Positions 44,471-56,182 of a stretch of 64,000 nt of DNA are shown in pieces. How positions within the stretch are numbered: the first letter of the stretch is position 1; the number at the start of each line of letters is the position of its first letter. The stretch spans positions 100,475,353 to 100,539,352 of the forward strand of contig JAYESD010000006.1 of NCBI GenBank assembly GCA_036927565.1, read 5' to 3'. The stretch comes from Tuctoria greenei. Taxonomy: Eukaryota; Streptophyta; Magnoliopsida; Poales; Poaceae. Position numbers and translations under genes: made by a program. Below the pieces are notes generated by a model that saw only the letters and a list, made by a program, of their open reading frames with translations, was not told the DNA's origin and did no database searches.

Positions 44471-46583
44471 ATGGCCAAGATTGGGGGTTCGGTTCCCATC
44501 TTCGAGGGCAAGAACTTTGCCTATTGGAAAGCACGCATGCGTGCTTATCTAGAGGCTATTACTCCCGAGGTATGGGAAGCGACCCATGCGCGGTTTGGTG
44601 AGCATAACTATATAGGTGATCAAGTCGAGTGGGATGCAAAAGCTAGAAATGCTATTTACGAATGCATTAGTCAAGATGTGTTTGCTAGGATTGCTAGCAA
44701 AGAAAAGGATTGTGAAATTTGGGCTTGCTTGATTGAAATTCATGAGGGTTCCTCTCGTGTTAAAGAACTAAAGTATCATATGCTTAAGGCCAAATATGAT
44801 GAGTTCAAAATGCTACCTCATGAAAATTTCAATGAAATGTTTTCTCGCTTGAATGTTCTCATTGAGGAAATTAATTCTCTTGATATTGCTTCTCTTGGCA
44901 AGGGACTCATCAACCGCAAGATTCTTATGCTCCTTCCTAAGACAAAGTACAACATCATCAACTCCATGCTTCAAAAGGAATCTCTTGATCACATTGAAGT
45001 TTCGGAACTTATTGGAGAGATTCACGCTCATGAGATGAGTGTGCTTGGGATGATGGAGGAATCATCTTCAAAGACAATTGCTCTAAAGGCTTCCACCAAG
45101 GAAACAAATCTCAAGAAAAAGAAAGTGGTCGAGCCTAGCTCATGTGAAGAAGAGTGAGCATCAAGTGAAGATGACAATGATGAGCTTGCATTGATGATGA
45201 GAAAATTCTCTCACTTGAACTACAAGATTGCCAAGAAGGGATACACCTTTGATCCCAAAAAGAAAGCATTTCTACAATGGAGAGATGACAACAAGACTTG
45301 CTATAATCCACATCTCCTATGATTGTCCAAAACCGGACAAAAGAAGAGAGAACCACAAGGGAAAGCATCGCAAGCTTGAGGATAGTGAGGATGATGAAGA
45401 AGAGGTCAAGCCCAAACCAAGATTATTTGGGAAGAAAAAGCATGACAAAGGCAAAAAGGCAAAACTCTTTCCAAAGAAGTGAAAAGGTCCACAAAAGGTG
45501 TTCATGTGTGAGACAAATGAATGGATCACCAACGAAGAATCTAGTGATGAAGAGAGTGAAGTTGAAGAAGAGAGCTTGGTCAGTCTTGCCATTGCCAACA
45601 ATGATGATTCATCTCTTCTTCCACCTCCCATGTGCCTCATGGCAAAAGGTAACACCAAGGTATGTGATGACTCTAGCGATGATGAGCTTTCCCCCGATGA
45701 CTTAGCTTCAATGATAAATGAATACCACACCATCATTGAAAGGGAAAAGAGTAAGGTCAAGGCTCTTGAAGAAGCTCGTGTTAAGCTCGAGAGTGCTAAC
45801 CTCGATTTGCTTGACAAGTATGAAAGCATACTTAAGGAGCATGACACGCTCAAATCTCATGTCAAGCAAGTTGAGGAAGATAAGACTCAAATCAAACTAG
45901 ATCATCATGAGCTTGATGTAGCACACCAAGCACTCTTGGGAAAGCACAATGAGTTAATCCAAGAGCATCAAGTACTTAACCTTTCCTATGAAGTCCTTGA
46001 TCAAGAATTGAAAACTATAAAGAAAGAAACCCTTAATGATAAGGTATCTATTGTTTCTCATGCCACTAATGTCTTGCATGAGTCTTTGCCTTTGAAAGAG
46101 AATGCTAGGGAGAAGGATTTGATCGATGAAATTGAAAGTCTTCGCACTAGTGTGGCAAGACTATCTAAGGGAGAAGTCAAGCACGAAGAAATCCTCTTCC
46201 AACAAGCAAAGGCCTTCAACAAGAGAGGACTTGGATCCTTCCCGGTGCCTAACAAAGGAAAGGTGCCATCACCGGAGATTAAAACAAGCTTCATCAAGGA
46301 AGTTTGTTCTTATTGCCAACATTGTGAGGTCACCGGTCACCATGCAAGGGAGTGTCCTCTTCCTAACTGGCCTTCTCCAAAATTGTCTACTAACTACAAG
46401 ACTAACTTTAATGATCACTATTATCTCTTGAGTAAAGTAGATGGCAAGGTGAAGGCAAGGTTCATTGGGAAGGACATGAAGGGCATGAAGGGGAAGCTTC
46501 AGAAGCAACTTTGGGTCCCAAAAACACTTGTATCACACATACAAGGACCTAAGTTGGCTTGGGTGCCTAAAATCAAAAATTGA
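44471..46583 (+). pseudogene. Gag of element G, broken
   Basis: Starts at ATG 44471 (MAKIGGSVPIFEGKNFAYWK) with the Copia gag pattern (YWKARMRAYLEA, KAKYDEFKMLPHE, EMFSRLNVL). Compared with F it has TGA at 45155-45157 (CAA in F), a 14-base deletion in the first zinc knuckle near 45306 that shifts the frame, and TGA at 45480-45482. The second zinc knuckle CQHCEVTGHHARECP is intact in the last open part (45498-46583), after a long coiled coil. Ends TGA 46581-46583. Confidence 0.88.
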
Positions 46584-46597
46584 ATTCATGTGTGTAG

Positions 46598-47581
46598 GTG
46601 AACTACAAAGCCGAAGGAAAGCATTGGGTACTCGATAGCGGGTGCACTCAACACATGACCGGCAACGATGGTATGTTCACCTCCATAGAGAACCCCAGCA
46701 ATCATGAACAAGTCACCTTTGGTGACAACTCTAAGGGGAAGTTAATTGGGTTGGGTAAGATTGCTATTTCAATTTATTTATCTATTTCCAATGCGTTGTA
46801 TGTTAAGTCACTTAGTTTCAATTTGCATTCTATTGCACAATTATGTGATCTTGGTCTAACGTGCACCTTTAGCAAGAATTATGTTGTTGTGACTAGTGAA
46901 ACAAGCAAAGAACTAATCTTCAAAGGGTTTCGGCATGGACATCTCTACCTAGTAGACTTCTCCGACAAGGATGCTAGCTTGACCACTTGTCTTTTCACCA
47001 AGACAAGTTTGGGTTGGCTATGGCATCGACGCATCGCTCGCATTGTATTGAGAAAGCTCAAGAAGTCATTCAAGCTCGGGATGGTGACCGGCGTGAAGGA
47101 TGTCACATTTGAGAAGAACAAGCTTTGTAGCGCTTGTCAAGCCGAGAAACAAGTTGCTTCACACCACCCGATGAAGACAATGGTGTCAACCTCCAAGCCA
47201 CTTGAGTTGCTCCACATGGACCTCTTCGGACCGTCCACATATCAAAGTCTTGGTGGTAATCTCTATTGTCTTGTTATAGTTGATGACTACTCTCGCTATG
47301 CTTGGACTTTGTTTCTAGGTTACAAGAGTGAAACTCCAGAAGTGTTCAAGACCTTTGCTAATCGTGCCCAAAGGGAATTTCAGCTTCCCATCATCAAAGT
47401 CCAGAGTGACAACGGCACCGAATTTAAGAACTACAACATTGGGGAGTGGTGTGATCGTTAAGGCGTGAAGCATGAATTTTCAGCCACATACACTCCTCAA
47501 CAAAATGGTGTCGTTGAAAGGAAGAACAAGACTCTCATCACTCTTGCACGAGCAATGCTTGATGACTATGGCACGGCTGAG
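46598..47581 (+). pseudogene. Protease-integrase of element G, cut by F
   Basis: Opens at GTG 46598, just after a TAG in the same frame. Protease motif WVLDSGCTQHMTGN. Integrase: a zinc-finger part whose first His may be altered (RRIARIVLRKLKKS where F has RRIAHIGMSKLKKS), CSAC, then MDLFGPSTY and SDNGTEF with the catalytic Asp residues. TAA at 47459-47461 (GAA in F) breaks it; the catalytic Glu (VERKN) follows downstream. The frame is cut at 47581 by element F and resumes at 59783. Confidence 0.87.
47577..47581. repeat. Target-site duplication CTGAG, left of element F
   Basis: The right copy (59778-59782) reads CCGAG: one C/T mismatch after insertion. The integrase reading resumes exactly after it. 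Confidence 0.85.
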
Positions 47582-48986
47582 TGTAAGGATCGAATGCCCA
47601 AGAGGGGGGTGAATTGGGCTTCTTTTTCAAAAATATAAACAATAAAACTTAATTCCTAAAAGCCCAATTCCCTGCGCAAACTATCTATGCATTGAAGTAA
47701 ATAGCAACATCGCGGAATATAAAATGCATAAATGTAGGGGAGAGGAAGAGGATGCAAACTCCCGAGGAGACACGAGGATTTATCCCGTGGTTCGGCAAGA
47801 TCGTCAAGATCTTCCTACATCCACGTTGTGGCACCCACCAAAGGGTTTAGCCACACCCAAGTCACCGAGACGAGGGATCTCCACTATTCTTCTCCGTTTG
47901 CCAACCTTGGCAAGGTGGAGCTCAAGCCTTGTACAACTTCGACCCTCCGGGCTTCCACAAACGCCTTGGCAAGCTCTGGAAGTCTTCTCACAGTTACAAA
48001 CACCAAGGGGCACTCCCTTGAGGCTCTCACTATCCTAGAGATTCCACTCACCCAGAATGGAGGCACACAAGCTCTCTCTCTAGCTAGTTCTAGCCTATCT
48101 CTTGGTGAGTATGTGGTCGAAATGATGTAGAAGTGACGGCTCATGGTCTTGAACGCTTGTGGATGTGTTGAGAATGTTTTATGATCAAGACATGTCGAAA
48201 TGACCGGTTTAGGGGGTATTTAAAGCCAACTTCCATGAAATAGCCGTTGGAAAAGTAGGCTGACAGAACTTTTCTGCGAACATCGGATGATCCGATGTCT
48301 CCCCTTTAGTTATCATCGGTCAAGTTTACTTTAGCTGATGTCATTGTGTCAGATATGACCGTTGTTAGACCGATGTTGCACTTGTCTTCTCATCGGATGA
48401 TCCGGTGGCTCTTCCTCCAGAATTGACTCAAACTTGATGCTTACTGGAGTGATTGACCGATGTGTGTATTTCTGTACATCGGATGATCCGGTGCTACACT
48501 TGGTCCAAGGATATTGCAAACTGTACTGATGGACTGATGTAGCTGAGCCCTTAACATCGCATGATCCGGTGAGTGCTTTGTTCTGAGGTCTTCTTCTACT
48601 GAACCAACTCGACCGATGTGTTGTTCTCAGAAATCATCGGTTGATCCGGTGAGTTGATTTTGTTTGCTTCAAGTTGTTTCTAAGTGATTCTTTTGTGTCT
48701 TGCTTGATTGACCTCTTAGACTTTTGTTGTAAATGTACTTCTGATGGTTGTCAAGCATTAAGTGTCATCAATTGTTGTTGAATGACTTTGACATAAGAGC
48801 TTTCACTTCTTGTCTTCATATCATTGATTTGATCTCATAAAGTGATTGTATATGGGTCTCCAATGACATATAGATTTCATTTGATCGAGTGATTATGGGG
48901 ACCTTGCATTCACAAATTCATTAGTAAAATCCAATGGTTGTCATTAATCACCGAAACCGTACCTCATGGGGGCCTAGATGCTTTCA
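47582..48986 (-). repeat. 3' LTR of element F (1405 bp)
   Basis: TGTAAGGATCGAATGCCC to GATGCTTTCA on the plus strand. TATA-like TTTAAATA at 48217-48224 (minus). Five CGGATGATCCG-type inverted repeats in U3 (48281-48297, 48391-48407, 48478-48493, 48553-48570, 48635-48650). Confidence 0.95.
48281..48650. repeat. Palindrome cluster in F U3 (3' LTR)
   Basis: Five copies of CATCGGATGATCCG-type inverted repeats at 75-110 base spacing, all upstream of the TATA-like box on the minus strand. The same cluster is in the 5' LTR (59069-59440). Confidence 0.85.
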
Positions 48987-49360
48987 ATCTCCCCCTTTTT
49001 GGTGATTGATGACAACACAACAATTTAAAGCACAATAGTAATGAATTTGATAGTACGAAGCTTAAGAGGATATGCAATGAATACAAGATTATTACACTTA
49101 AAATTTGAAAGCTCAATCAAAGAATAACTCAAGTGAATAAGTGATCATAAAATAGGCACCAAATAAGCTCAATCGATTAGCAACTTAAGAGTACTCAATA
49201 AACACCAAATGAGTAGCAAAAGTATCGAATTACAAAAGATGATATAGGTAAACTCCCCCTAAGGCTAGGACACTCCCCCTGGGACTAGGCTATCCTCCCC
49301 CTGACTCCTCTAAATCTTCTCCCCCTTTGGCATCAAGACACCAAAAAGGGATTCGAGTGC
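48987..49360 (-). other. Repeated polypurine tracts of element F
   Basis: On the minus strand AAAAAGGGGGAGAT directly precedes the 3' LTR (48987-49000). Further AGGGGGAG-type tracts lie near 49253, 49271, 49294 and 49319. Several polypurine tracts upstream of the 3' LTR are a known Sirevirus feature. No gene seen. Confidence 0.8.
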
Positions 49361-51523
49361 CTAAGGACCCTGAGTACTAGGCGTGATGACGAACTGGTCA
49401 CCGTCGCTGTCGTCGGAGCTGCTGCCTGGAGTAGAGGTGGAAGGAGCTGTCAGAGCCGTAGGAGCCGTAGGAGCCGTCGTTGGTGCCTGCTGGGTAGGGG
49501 TTGCTGGAACAGGGGCACTAACGACGGATGCTGGCGTCTGCTGGAACAGTGTCGTGGCCGGCAGTGGAAAGTAAATCGGTGCGCCGGGAGCCAGCAGTGG
49601 AGACATGCTGATCGAAGGGATCGGCGTAGTCGGCACCGGAGCGGCAGCTGGAGCAAGGACGGATGGAGGTGGAGCAACTCCTGGCAGCTGCGACGGGAGG
49701 GCAATCCCGGTCTGGGTGTAGAGGTTGGTGATCAACCCCAGGATGCCCATCATCGCCTGCTACGTCTGCTGCTGCTGGTCGAGGGAGCGCTGGTGCATCT
49801 GGTCTATGAGCCCAGTCAGCCGGTCAGTGTCCTCACGCCTCTCACAGGCGATCTGGCACTGCATCTCCTGCTGCTGCTGCTGCTGCTGGAGCTCCAGAAG
49901 TCGTGCGACCTGCTCCGATCGGGCCTGCTCAGCTGCAAGTCGGTCCAAGCGCTGCTGCTCAACCATCTGCTGTAGGAGGGATGTGAGCTCAGACGGTTGA
50001 GAAACATGTGCCTCTGAGATGGGAGGTGGAGTAGGGGGTGGCACTGTAGAGCCTCCAGCCTCCGCGTCGTGCTGCCTGGGTGAGGGAGAAGGAGGGAAGT
50101 ACTCCTCGACACTGTCATCCGTGTCGCTCTCGGACCATATGTGCTGCAGGTCCTCACCCTGTGCCTTTGGCTCAGCCAGCCTCTCATCCTCCTTCTCAAG
50201 ATCCGACCAGTCCTCCTTAGATAGTCGAGCCCTGACTTGACGCTCGACTGGACGGTCAAGGCGGCGGTCTCCAGGAGCTGGGGCATGGTAGTGACCGAAC
50301 TGTGTGACACTCTCGTCAGTGAGACGGTCATGCACGGTGGACTCCTCAGGGACCATCATGGAGATCAAGTAGCTAATCCAGTGTCCATACACGAGCTGCC
50401 TCATCATGCGCACTCCATCAGTGATCACATCCTCCATCTCGCATATGAGGATGTCCACTATATCAAACTCCATCCCGTTCATGATGTATAACAGGAGGGT
50501 CTGCTGCAGGCTAGTGAACCTCTCTAAGTAACCGGACCTTGGCAAGAGAGTGCGGCGAAAGGCAAGGTGCACCATGCGCACAACAGGAGTCAGTAGTGCC
50601 CGTACCCTCGGATGGTCTGGAGAGAAGGTTGGTCCAAACAGAGAGCAGATCTCCTCCAGTGGTGGTGCCACTCCTCCAGTGAGCGGTCTCCTCGGTGGGT
50701 CTGCCTGTCCGTATACCCTCTCATGCACGCAAGTGTCGTGCAGGTCCACTCCTAGCAGCTGTGCCAGTGTCTGCCTCGTCAAGTGATAGTGCTGGCCCAT
50801 GAACATGAAGTCAATCGACCTGCGGCCCTCAAAGACGTATAGGGTAGCGTAGAACACGCGTACCCAATCCTCCGCATAAGCACTCCTCTCATAGGACATT
50901 AGCTGCACCAGCCCTCTGTACCTCTCAAAGTAGGGGCGTATCTCTGTCTCTGCAGCCAGGGCGAGCTGATCCCAGTCCAGAAAGTTGTGCTGGAATAACT
51001 TGTGGCCTCAGTGTCTGTAGGTCTCATAGAGCGACGCCTGTGTCACAGTCCAGAAACGACTGTCCGCAAGAGCCTCTCTGGGCTGCGGGTACCACTCCTT
51101 AAGCAGCACACTCCATCTGAGTCTTCAGAGTTGCTTGGCCTTCATCTTCCGGTAATCTGTCAATCGGCCGACACGGACGATGGTGTCCATCTCGTAGATG
51201 GCTCTCTGGGCCTCCCTATCCTCACGACGATCGGCAGTCGTCGGTCTCGGACGTGGTACTGCCGCGGGATGCCCCCCACAGGTCTGGGCTGAGCGCCGGT
51301 GAACAAGAGGCACTTCTGGCTCTTCTTCGGCCTCGGACTCATCGATTACGGGAGGCTGCCTCGGACAAGCCTTGCGGATCCTCAGTGATCCTCCTCGGCC
51401 ACTCTCTTGCTCCTCGGTGGCGCGAGCGGCCATCAACGCCTTCTTCTCCTCCTTCGAGAGCTTCTATTTCTTTGCGGCCGGCTCCGCAATGGCCTTGCCC
51501 TTGTTCTTCTTGTCACGAGCCAT
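49361..51523 (-). pseudogene. Envelope-like gene of element F, four stops
   Basis: From ATG 51523 (MARDKKNKGKAIAEPAAKK) to TAG 49361. One frame with TAG near 51463, TGA at 51124-51126, TGA near 51009 and TAG at 49769-49771. A basic N-terminal part is followed by an ordered region (DSRFWTVTQASLYETYRH, ERFTSLQQTLLLYIMNGMEFDIVD, MFMGQHYHLTRQTLAQLLG), then an acidic Ser/Pro-rich part, a polyglutamine run from CTG/CAG repeats (49860-49890) and a Pro/Thr/Ala-rich C-terminus. I see no signal peptide or convincing membrane span, so 'envelope-like' reflects position in Sireviruses, not function. Element G carries the same gene on the plus strand. Confidence 0.78.
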
Positions 51524-52912
51524 TGCGATGAGGCAATGCGAGTGAACGAAGTCGACGATTCACGGAACGGCGACATGAAGGTTGACAAGGCCGGGAAACC
51601 CTAGTGACGTGGTAGCGGCCGTAGCGGGAGGCACCACGGTGGTGAGGCTGTGCGTGGGGCGAGGTGGCGGCGGCGCTGGGAGATGCGGCGGCGGTGGTGC
51701 TGCGGAGGAGGCGAGTGGCTGCGGCGGCTGCAACTGTGTTTGTGCGGAGGCGGCGGCTGCGATGATGCAGCGGCGGCTGAGGTGGTGCGGCGACGGGCGG
51801 CAGCGGCCGGAGGGTGGCGGCGGCGACCGGAGGGCGGCGGCGGCTGGAGGTCGGTGGTGGCGCGGGTGAGAGGAACGGCGGCGGCGGAGATGAGCGCGTC
51901 GGGATCGAGAAGAGAGAGAAAACGGGAGGCGAAGCACCGTTTAAATAGTGGGTCCCAAACCCTAGCCAAAACTTTAACATCGGATGGACCGACGTTGGTC
52001 GTTAGAAGCATCGGTCGAATGGTACAGTAAGGGTATTCAAAAAAAGTGTCGTTGACACCGGATGGTCCGACATGCAAAGAGATTGCATTGGTCAAATGTC
52101 ACAGTATAGGTATTCAAAAAGATACCGTTGACATCAGATGGACCGACGTGGAAGGGAATATCATCGGTGGAATTCGTCATAGTTCTAGAACTGTGAACAC
52201 CGGATGGACCAATGTTTCTCCAAATGAACGCGTCGGTTGATTTGTGTTGCTGACTGGTCTGACTCTTGGCTTTTGAACACCAACTGATCCGATGATGGTC
52301 TGACCTAAGCATCGGATAATCCGATGACTACAAAACAGCAACATCCCATATATGTCCTTTGACCAAGCAAACAAACAATGAGAAACACATGTCTTAGGAC
52401 TTTTTGGGCAACCCCTTACCCCTCAAAAATACTAATATGCCAATAGCTTGGCTAGGCCTTAAAGCAAATGGAACACCAAGAAAAATAGGAGGAAATCATC
52501 CAAATAAAATGTAAGGCCCATGCTTTGTGAGCTAGAGTATGAAGACTTCTATCTCTTTAAAGCATGTTCCTCTAGGCATTAACGCACCTAACATTTTGTT
52601 CTTTCCACCTTATATGAGTTGAGATATTGCATTTCAAACAAGTCTCTTTCTCATTAGGTGGGTTCCCCTTTGTGACAATCTACCGTATGCAATGCCAATC
52701 ATTTTGTAATGCAAGAAATTACAAGTATATATGGCAGGCATCATGCAAGGCATAAAATAAATCTATCTTGCCAAATTTGAACCTTTCAAAGGCTTCTTCA
52801 GGGAGAGCCACTCTCCAAACCTTGGGGAAACCCAAAAGAACCTCCATCCCAAGCTAATCCTTGCTCACCCCTATCCTTTGAGAGTTAGGCAAGACCTATA
52901 TGAAGTGTATTC
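51524..52912 (-). other. Spacer between pol and the envelope-like gene of F
   Basis: About 1.4 kb without a supported gene. Next to the gene it is very GC-rich with GGC-type low complexity (51600-51900). At 51978-52326 lie palindromes of the LTR type (CATCGGATGGACCGACG-like, last copy CATCGGATAATCCGATG at 52310-52326), about 70-80 bases apart. The part next to pol (52340-52900) is well conserved with element G. Confidence 0.7.
51978..52326. repeat. LTR-type palindromes upstream of the F envelope-like gene
   Basis: Copies near 51978, 52057, 52130, 52199, 52284 and 52310. Only the last is a full inverted repeat; the others are GGATGGACCG or GGATGGTCCG variants. Arms match the LTR motif CGGAT/ATCCG. 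Confidence 0.72.
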
Positions 52913-55061
52913 TTACATGACGTTTGTTGCATCTAGCACATTTAGCTCACTTCTTAGCCTAGAAAAAGTTTTCTCATCAAGTGGTTTAGTGAAGATATCC
53001 GCCAATATTTCTTTGGACCTAACACCTCGCAATGAGATGTCTCCCTTAGCTTCATGGTCCCTCAAGAAATGATGGCGAATATCAATGTGCTTAGTGCGGG
53101 AGTGTTGAACGGGGTTTTTAGCTATCTTAACCGCACTTTCATTGTCACAAAGGAGAGGCACACAACCAAGTTTAATACCGAAGTCCAAAAGGGTTTGCTT
53201 CATATAAAGAATTTGGGCACAACATGCAACGGCCGCTGTATATTCCGCTTCCGCCGTGGACAAGGCGACGGGATTTTGCTTCTTGCTAGACCAAGATACT
53301 AGGGAACACCCAAGCAAGTGGCACCCACCGGAGGTACTCTTGCGATCCACGCGGCATCCGGCAAAGTCCGAATCCGAGTATCCCAAGAGGTGGAATTTTG
53401 CACCTTTAGGGTACGACAAACCCATACTAGGGGTATGCTTGAGATACCTAAGTATCCTAAAGATCGCCTTCCTATGCGATTTTTTAGGTGCCGCTTGAAA
53501 GCGAGCACACAAGCATACACTAAACATGATATCGGGCCTAGATGCGGTAAGATAAAGCAATGAGCCAATCATAGAATGGTAGTTAGATTGATCAATAGGT
53601 CTACCGTCCTTATCCGCGTCGAGATGACAATTTGTTGCCATTAGAGTGCTTCTTGAGCTACAATCTCCCATCTCAAATTTCTTCAAGAAGTCCTTGGTAT
53701 ACTTATCTTGATAGACGAAGGTCCCCTCTTGAAGTTGCTTGATTTGAAATCCAAGGAAGAAGTTGAGCTCTCCATCATTGACATCTCGAATTCCCTAGAC
53801 ATCATTTTGCCAAACTCATGGCTAAGAGCTTCGTTGGTTGAACCAAAAATAATATCATCAACATAAATTTGACAAATAAACAAATCTCCGTTGATGTCTT
53901 TGGTGAAGAGCGTAGTGTCCACCCTCCCGATCTTGAATCCTTGCATGATAAGGAAATCCCGTAGTCGTTCATACCAGCCCTAGGTGCTTGCTTGAGCCCG
54001 TAGAGCGCCTTGTGCAACCTATACACATGATTAGGATTCCTCAGATCTTCAAACCCGGGAGGTTGTTCAACATAAACAAGCTCATTAATGTAACCATTAA
54101 GAAAGGCACTTTTCACATCAATTTGATAAAGTCTAATATTATGATGTGAAGCAAAAGCAAGGAGTATACGGATGGCTTCTAGCCGGGCGACCGGGGCAAA
54201 TGTCTCCCCAAAGTCTAGTCCTTCAACTTGCGAGAACCCTTTGGCCACAAGTCTTGCCTTGTTGCGGACCACAACGCCATTCTCGTCTTGTTTGTTGCGG
54301 TACACCCACTTTGTTCTGATGACGTTCTTGTCCTTGGGTCGCTCCTCCAACACCCAAACTTCATTGCGGATGAAGTTGTTGAGTTCTTCTTGCATGGCCA
54401 TCACCAAATTTGGGTCTTGGAGTGCTTCCTCAATATGAGTGGGTTCTACGCATGAAACAAATGAGTAGTGCTCACAAAATGAAGCGAAATGGTGAGAACG
54501 TGTACTTACACCCCTTGACGGACTTCCAATTATTTGGTCCATCGGATGCGCCTTGGAGATGCATCCATGCCTCACAAGTGGTTGTGAAGCACTTGGCGAA
54601 GGTGATGCGTGTTGCTCCTCTTGTGGTTGGACTTGATCATGGACTTCTTCTTCTTCTTCTTGATATTGTTGTGCTTGTGAGTCTTGAGTCGGCAATGGAT
54701 CATCCTTCTCTTCTTCGTCAACTTGAGGCGCCATTGAAGTGTTGATGTTGGAACTTGAAGCTCCCCCTTGATCATGGCTCTCCTCAACTTCAGGCTTGAT
54801 GTTTCCAATGGTCATGTTCTTCATGGCTTCTCGTAGAGGCTCATCATCTATTTCATCATGACCAAAACTCTCCTCTTGGGAGCCATTAGCTTCATCAAAC
54901 TCAACATCACAACTTTCCTCAACTAAACTGGAGGTTTGGTTGAATACTCGATATGCTTTTGAGTTTGATGCATAACCAAGGAATATACCAACATCACATC
55001 TTCTTTCAAACTTATCGAGCCTTTTCTTGTGGTAGATGTAGCACTTGCATCCAAAGACTCA
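52913..55061 (-). pseudogene. Integrase end, RT and RNase H of element F, frameshifted
   Basis: Starts behind the TGA at 55059-55061 and stays in the same frame to 53802. It has the integrase C-terminal part, the linker STRSHHFASFCEHYSFVSCVEP, RT with TKWVYRNKQDENGVV and KSAFLNGYINELVYV. A one-base deletion near 53981 (after APRAG), then IYVDDIIFGSTN (the YVDD site), another one-base deletion near 53775, then the RNase H with SDSDFAGCRVDRKSTSGG and AEAEYTA, ending TAA 52913. The deletions are judged against element G, which keeps those bases. Confidence 0.88.
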
Positions 55062-56168
55062 AAAGTAGGAGATGTTGGGATTTCTTCCAATGAGAAGCTC
55101 GTATGAGGTCTTTTGAAGTAGTCGATGGAGATAGACTCTATTTGCGGCATGGCACGCCGTGTTGATTGCTTCGGCCCAAAACTTCTCCGACATGCCGTAG
55201 TCATCAAGCATTGCTCTCGCAAGAGTGATGAGTGTCTTGTTCTTCCTTTCAACGACACTGTTTTGTTGAGGAGTGTATGTTGCCGAAAACTCATGTTTCA
55301 CGCCTTCACGGTCACACCACTCCCCAATGTTGTAGTTTTTGAATTCAGTGCCATTGTCACTCCGGACCTTGATGATGGGAAGTTGAAATTCCCTTTGAGC
55401 GCGGTTGGCGAAGTTCTTGTAGACTTCCAGAGTTTCACTCTTGTCACCTAGAAATAGAGTCCAAGCATAGCGAGAGTAGTCATCAACTATAATAAGACAA
55501 TAGAGGTTACCGCCAAGGCTTTGATATGTGGACGGTCCGAAGAGGTCCATGTGGAGTAGATCAAGTGGCTTGGAGGTTGACACCATTGTCTTCATTGGGT
55601 GGTGTGAAGCAACTTGCTTCCCGGCTTGACAAGTGCTACAAAGCTTGTTCTTCTCAAATGTGACATCCTTCACGCCGGTCACCATCCCAAGCTTGAATGA
55701 CTTCTTGAGTTTGCTCATCCCTATATGCGCTATGCGTCGGTGCCATAGCCAACCCAAGCTTGTCTTAGTGAAAAGACAAGTGGTCAAGCTAGCATTCTTG
55801 TTGGAGAAATCTACTAGGTAGAGATGTCCATGCCGAAATCCCTTGAAGACTATGTCTTGGCTTGTTTCACTACTCACAACAACATCATTTTTGCTAAATG
55901 TGCATGTTAGTCCAAGATCACATAGTTGTGCAATGGAAAGTAAATTAAAACTAAGTGACTTGACATACAAAACATTGGAAATGGATAAATCATTTGAAAT
56001 GGCAATTTTACCTAACCTAATTACCTTTCCCTTAGAGTTATCACCAAAGGTGACTTGTTCATGATTGCCGGGGTTTTCTATGGTGGTGAACATACCATCA
56101 TTGCCGGTCATATGTTGGGTACACCCGCTATTGAGTACCCAATGCTTTCCTCTGGCTTTGTAGTTCAC
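55062..56168 (-). CDS. Protease-integrase of element F
   Basis: Opens at GTG 56168, which follows a TAG in the same frame, 8 bases behind the gag stop. Protease WVLNSGCTQHMTGN has Asn where the catalytic Asp (D-S-G) is expected, so the protease is probably dead. Integrase: HRRIAHIGMSKL, CSTCQAGKQ, MDLFGPSTY, VRSDNGTEFKN, and QQNSVVERKNKTL with the catalytic Glu; the triad is complete. The frame ends at TGA 55059-55061, probably CGA originally. Confidence 0.87.
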
Positions 56169-56182
56169 CTACACACATGAAT

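Larger units (their letters stand above)
42938..47581 (+). mobile_element. Element G: Ty1/Copia Sirevirus, 5' part
   Basis: Plus-strand order: 5' LTR, tRNA-Met primer site, gag, protease, integrase; interrupted at 47581 by element F of the same family in opposite orientation. It continues at 59778. Not autonomous: gag and pol are broken. Confidence 0.93.

Noticed and set aside
48281..48650. CRISPR-like regular repeats
   Set aside because: Short palindromes at uneven spacing in retrotransposon LTRs of a plant; no identical long repeats or unique spacers.
51513..52095. Pro/Ser/Arg-rich frames upstream of the F envelope-like gene
   Set aside because: GGC-type low complexity, open in several frames; not in phase with the gene in F.
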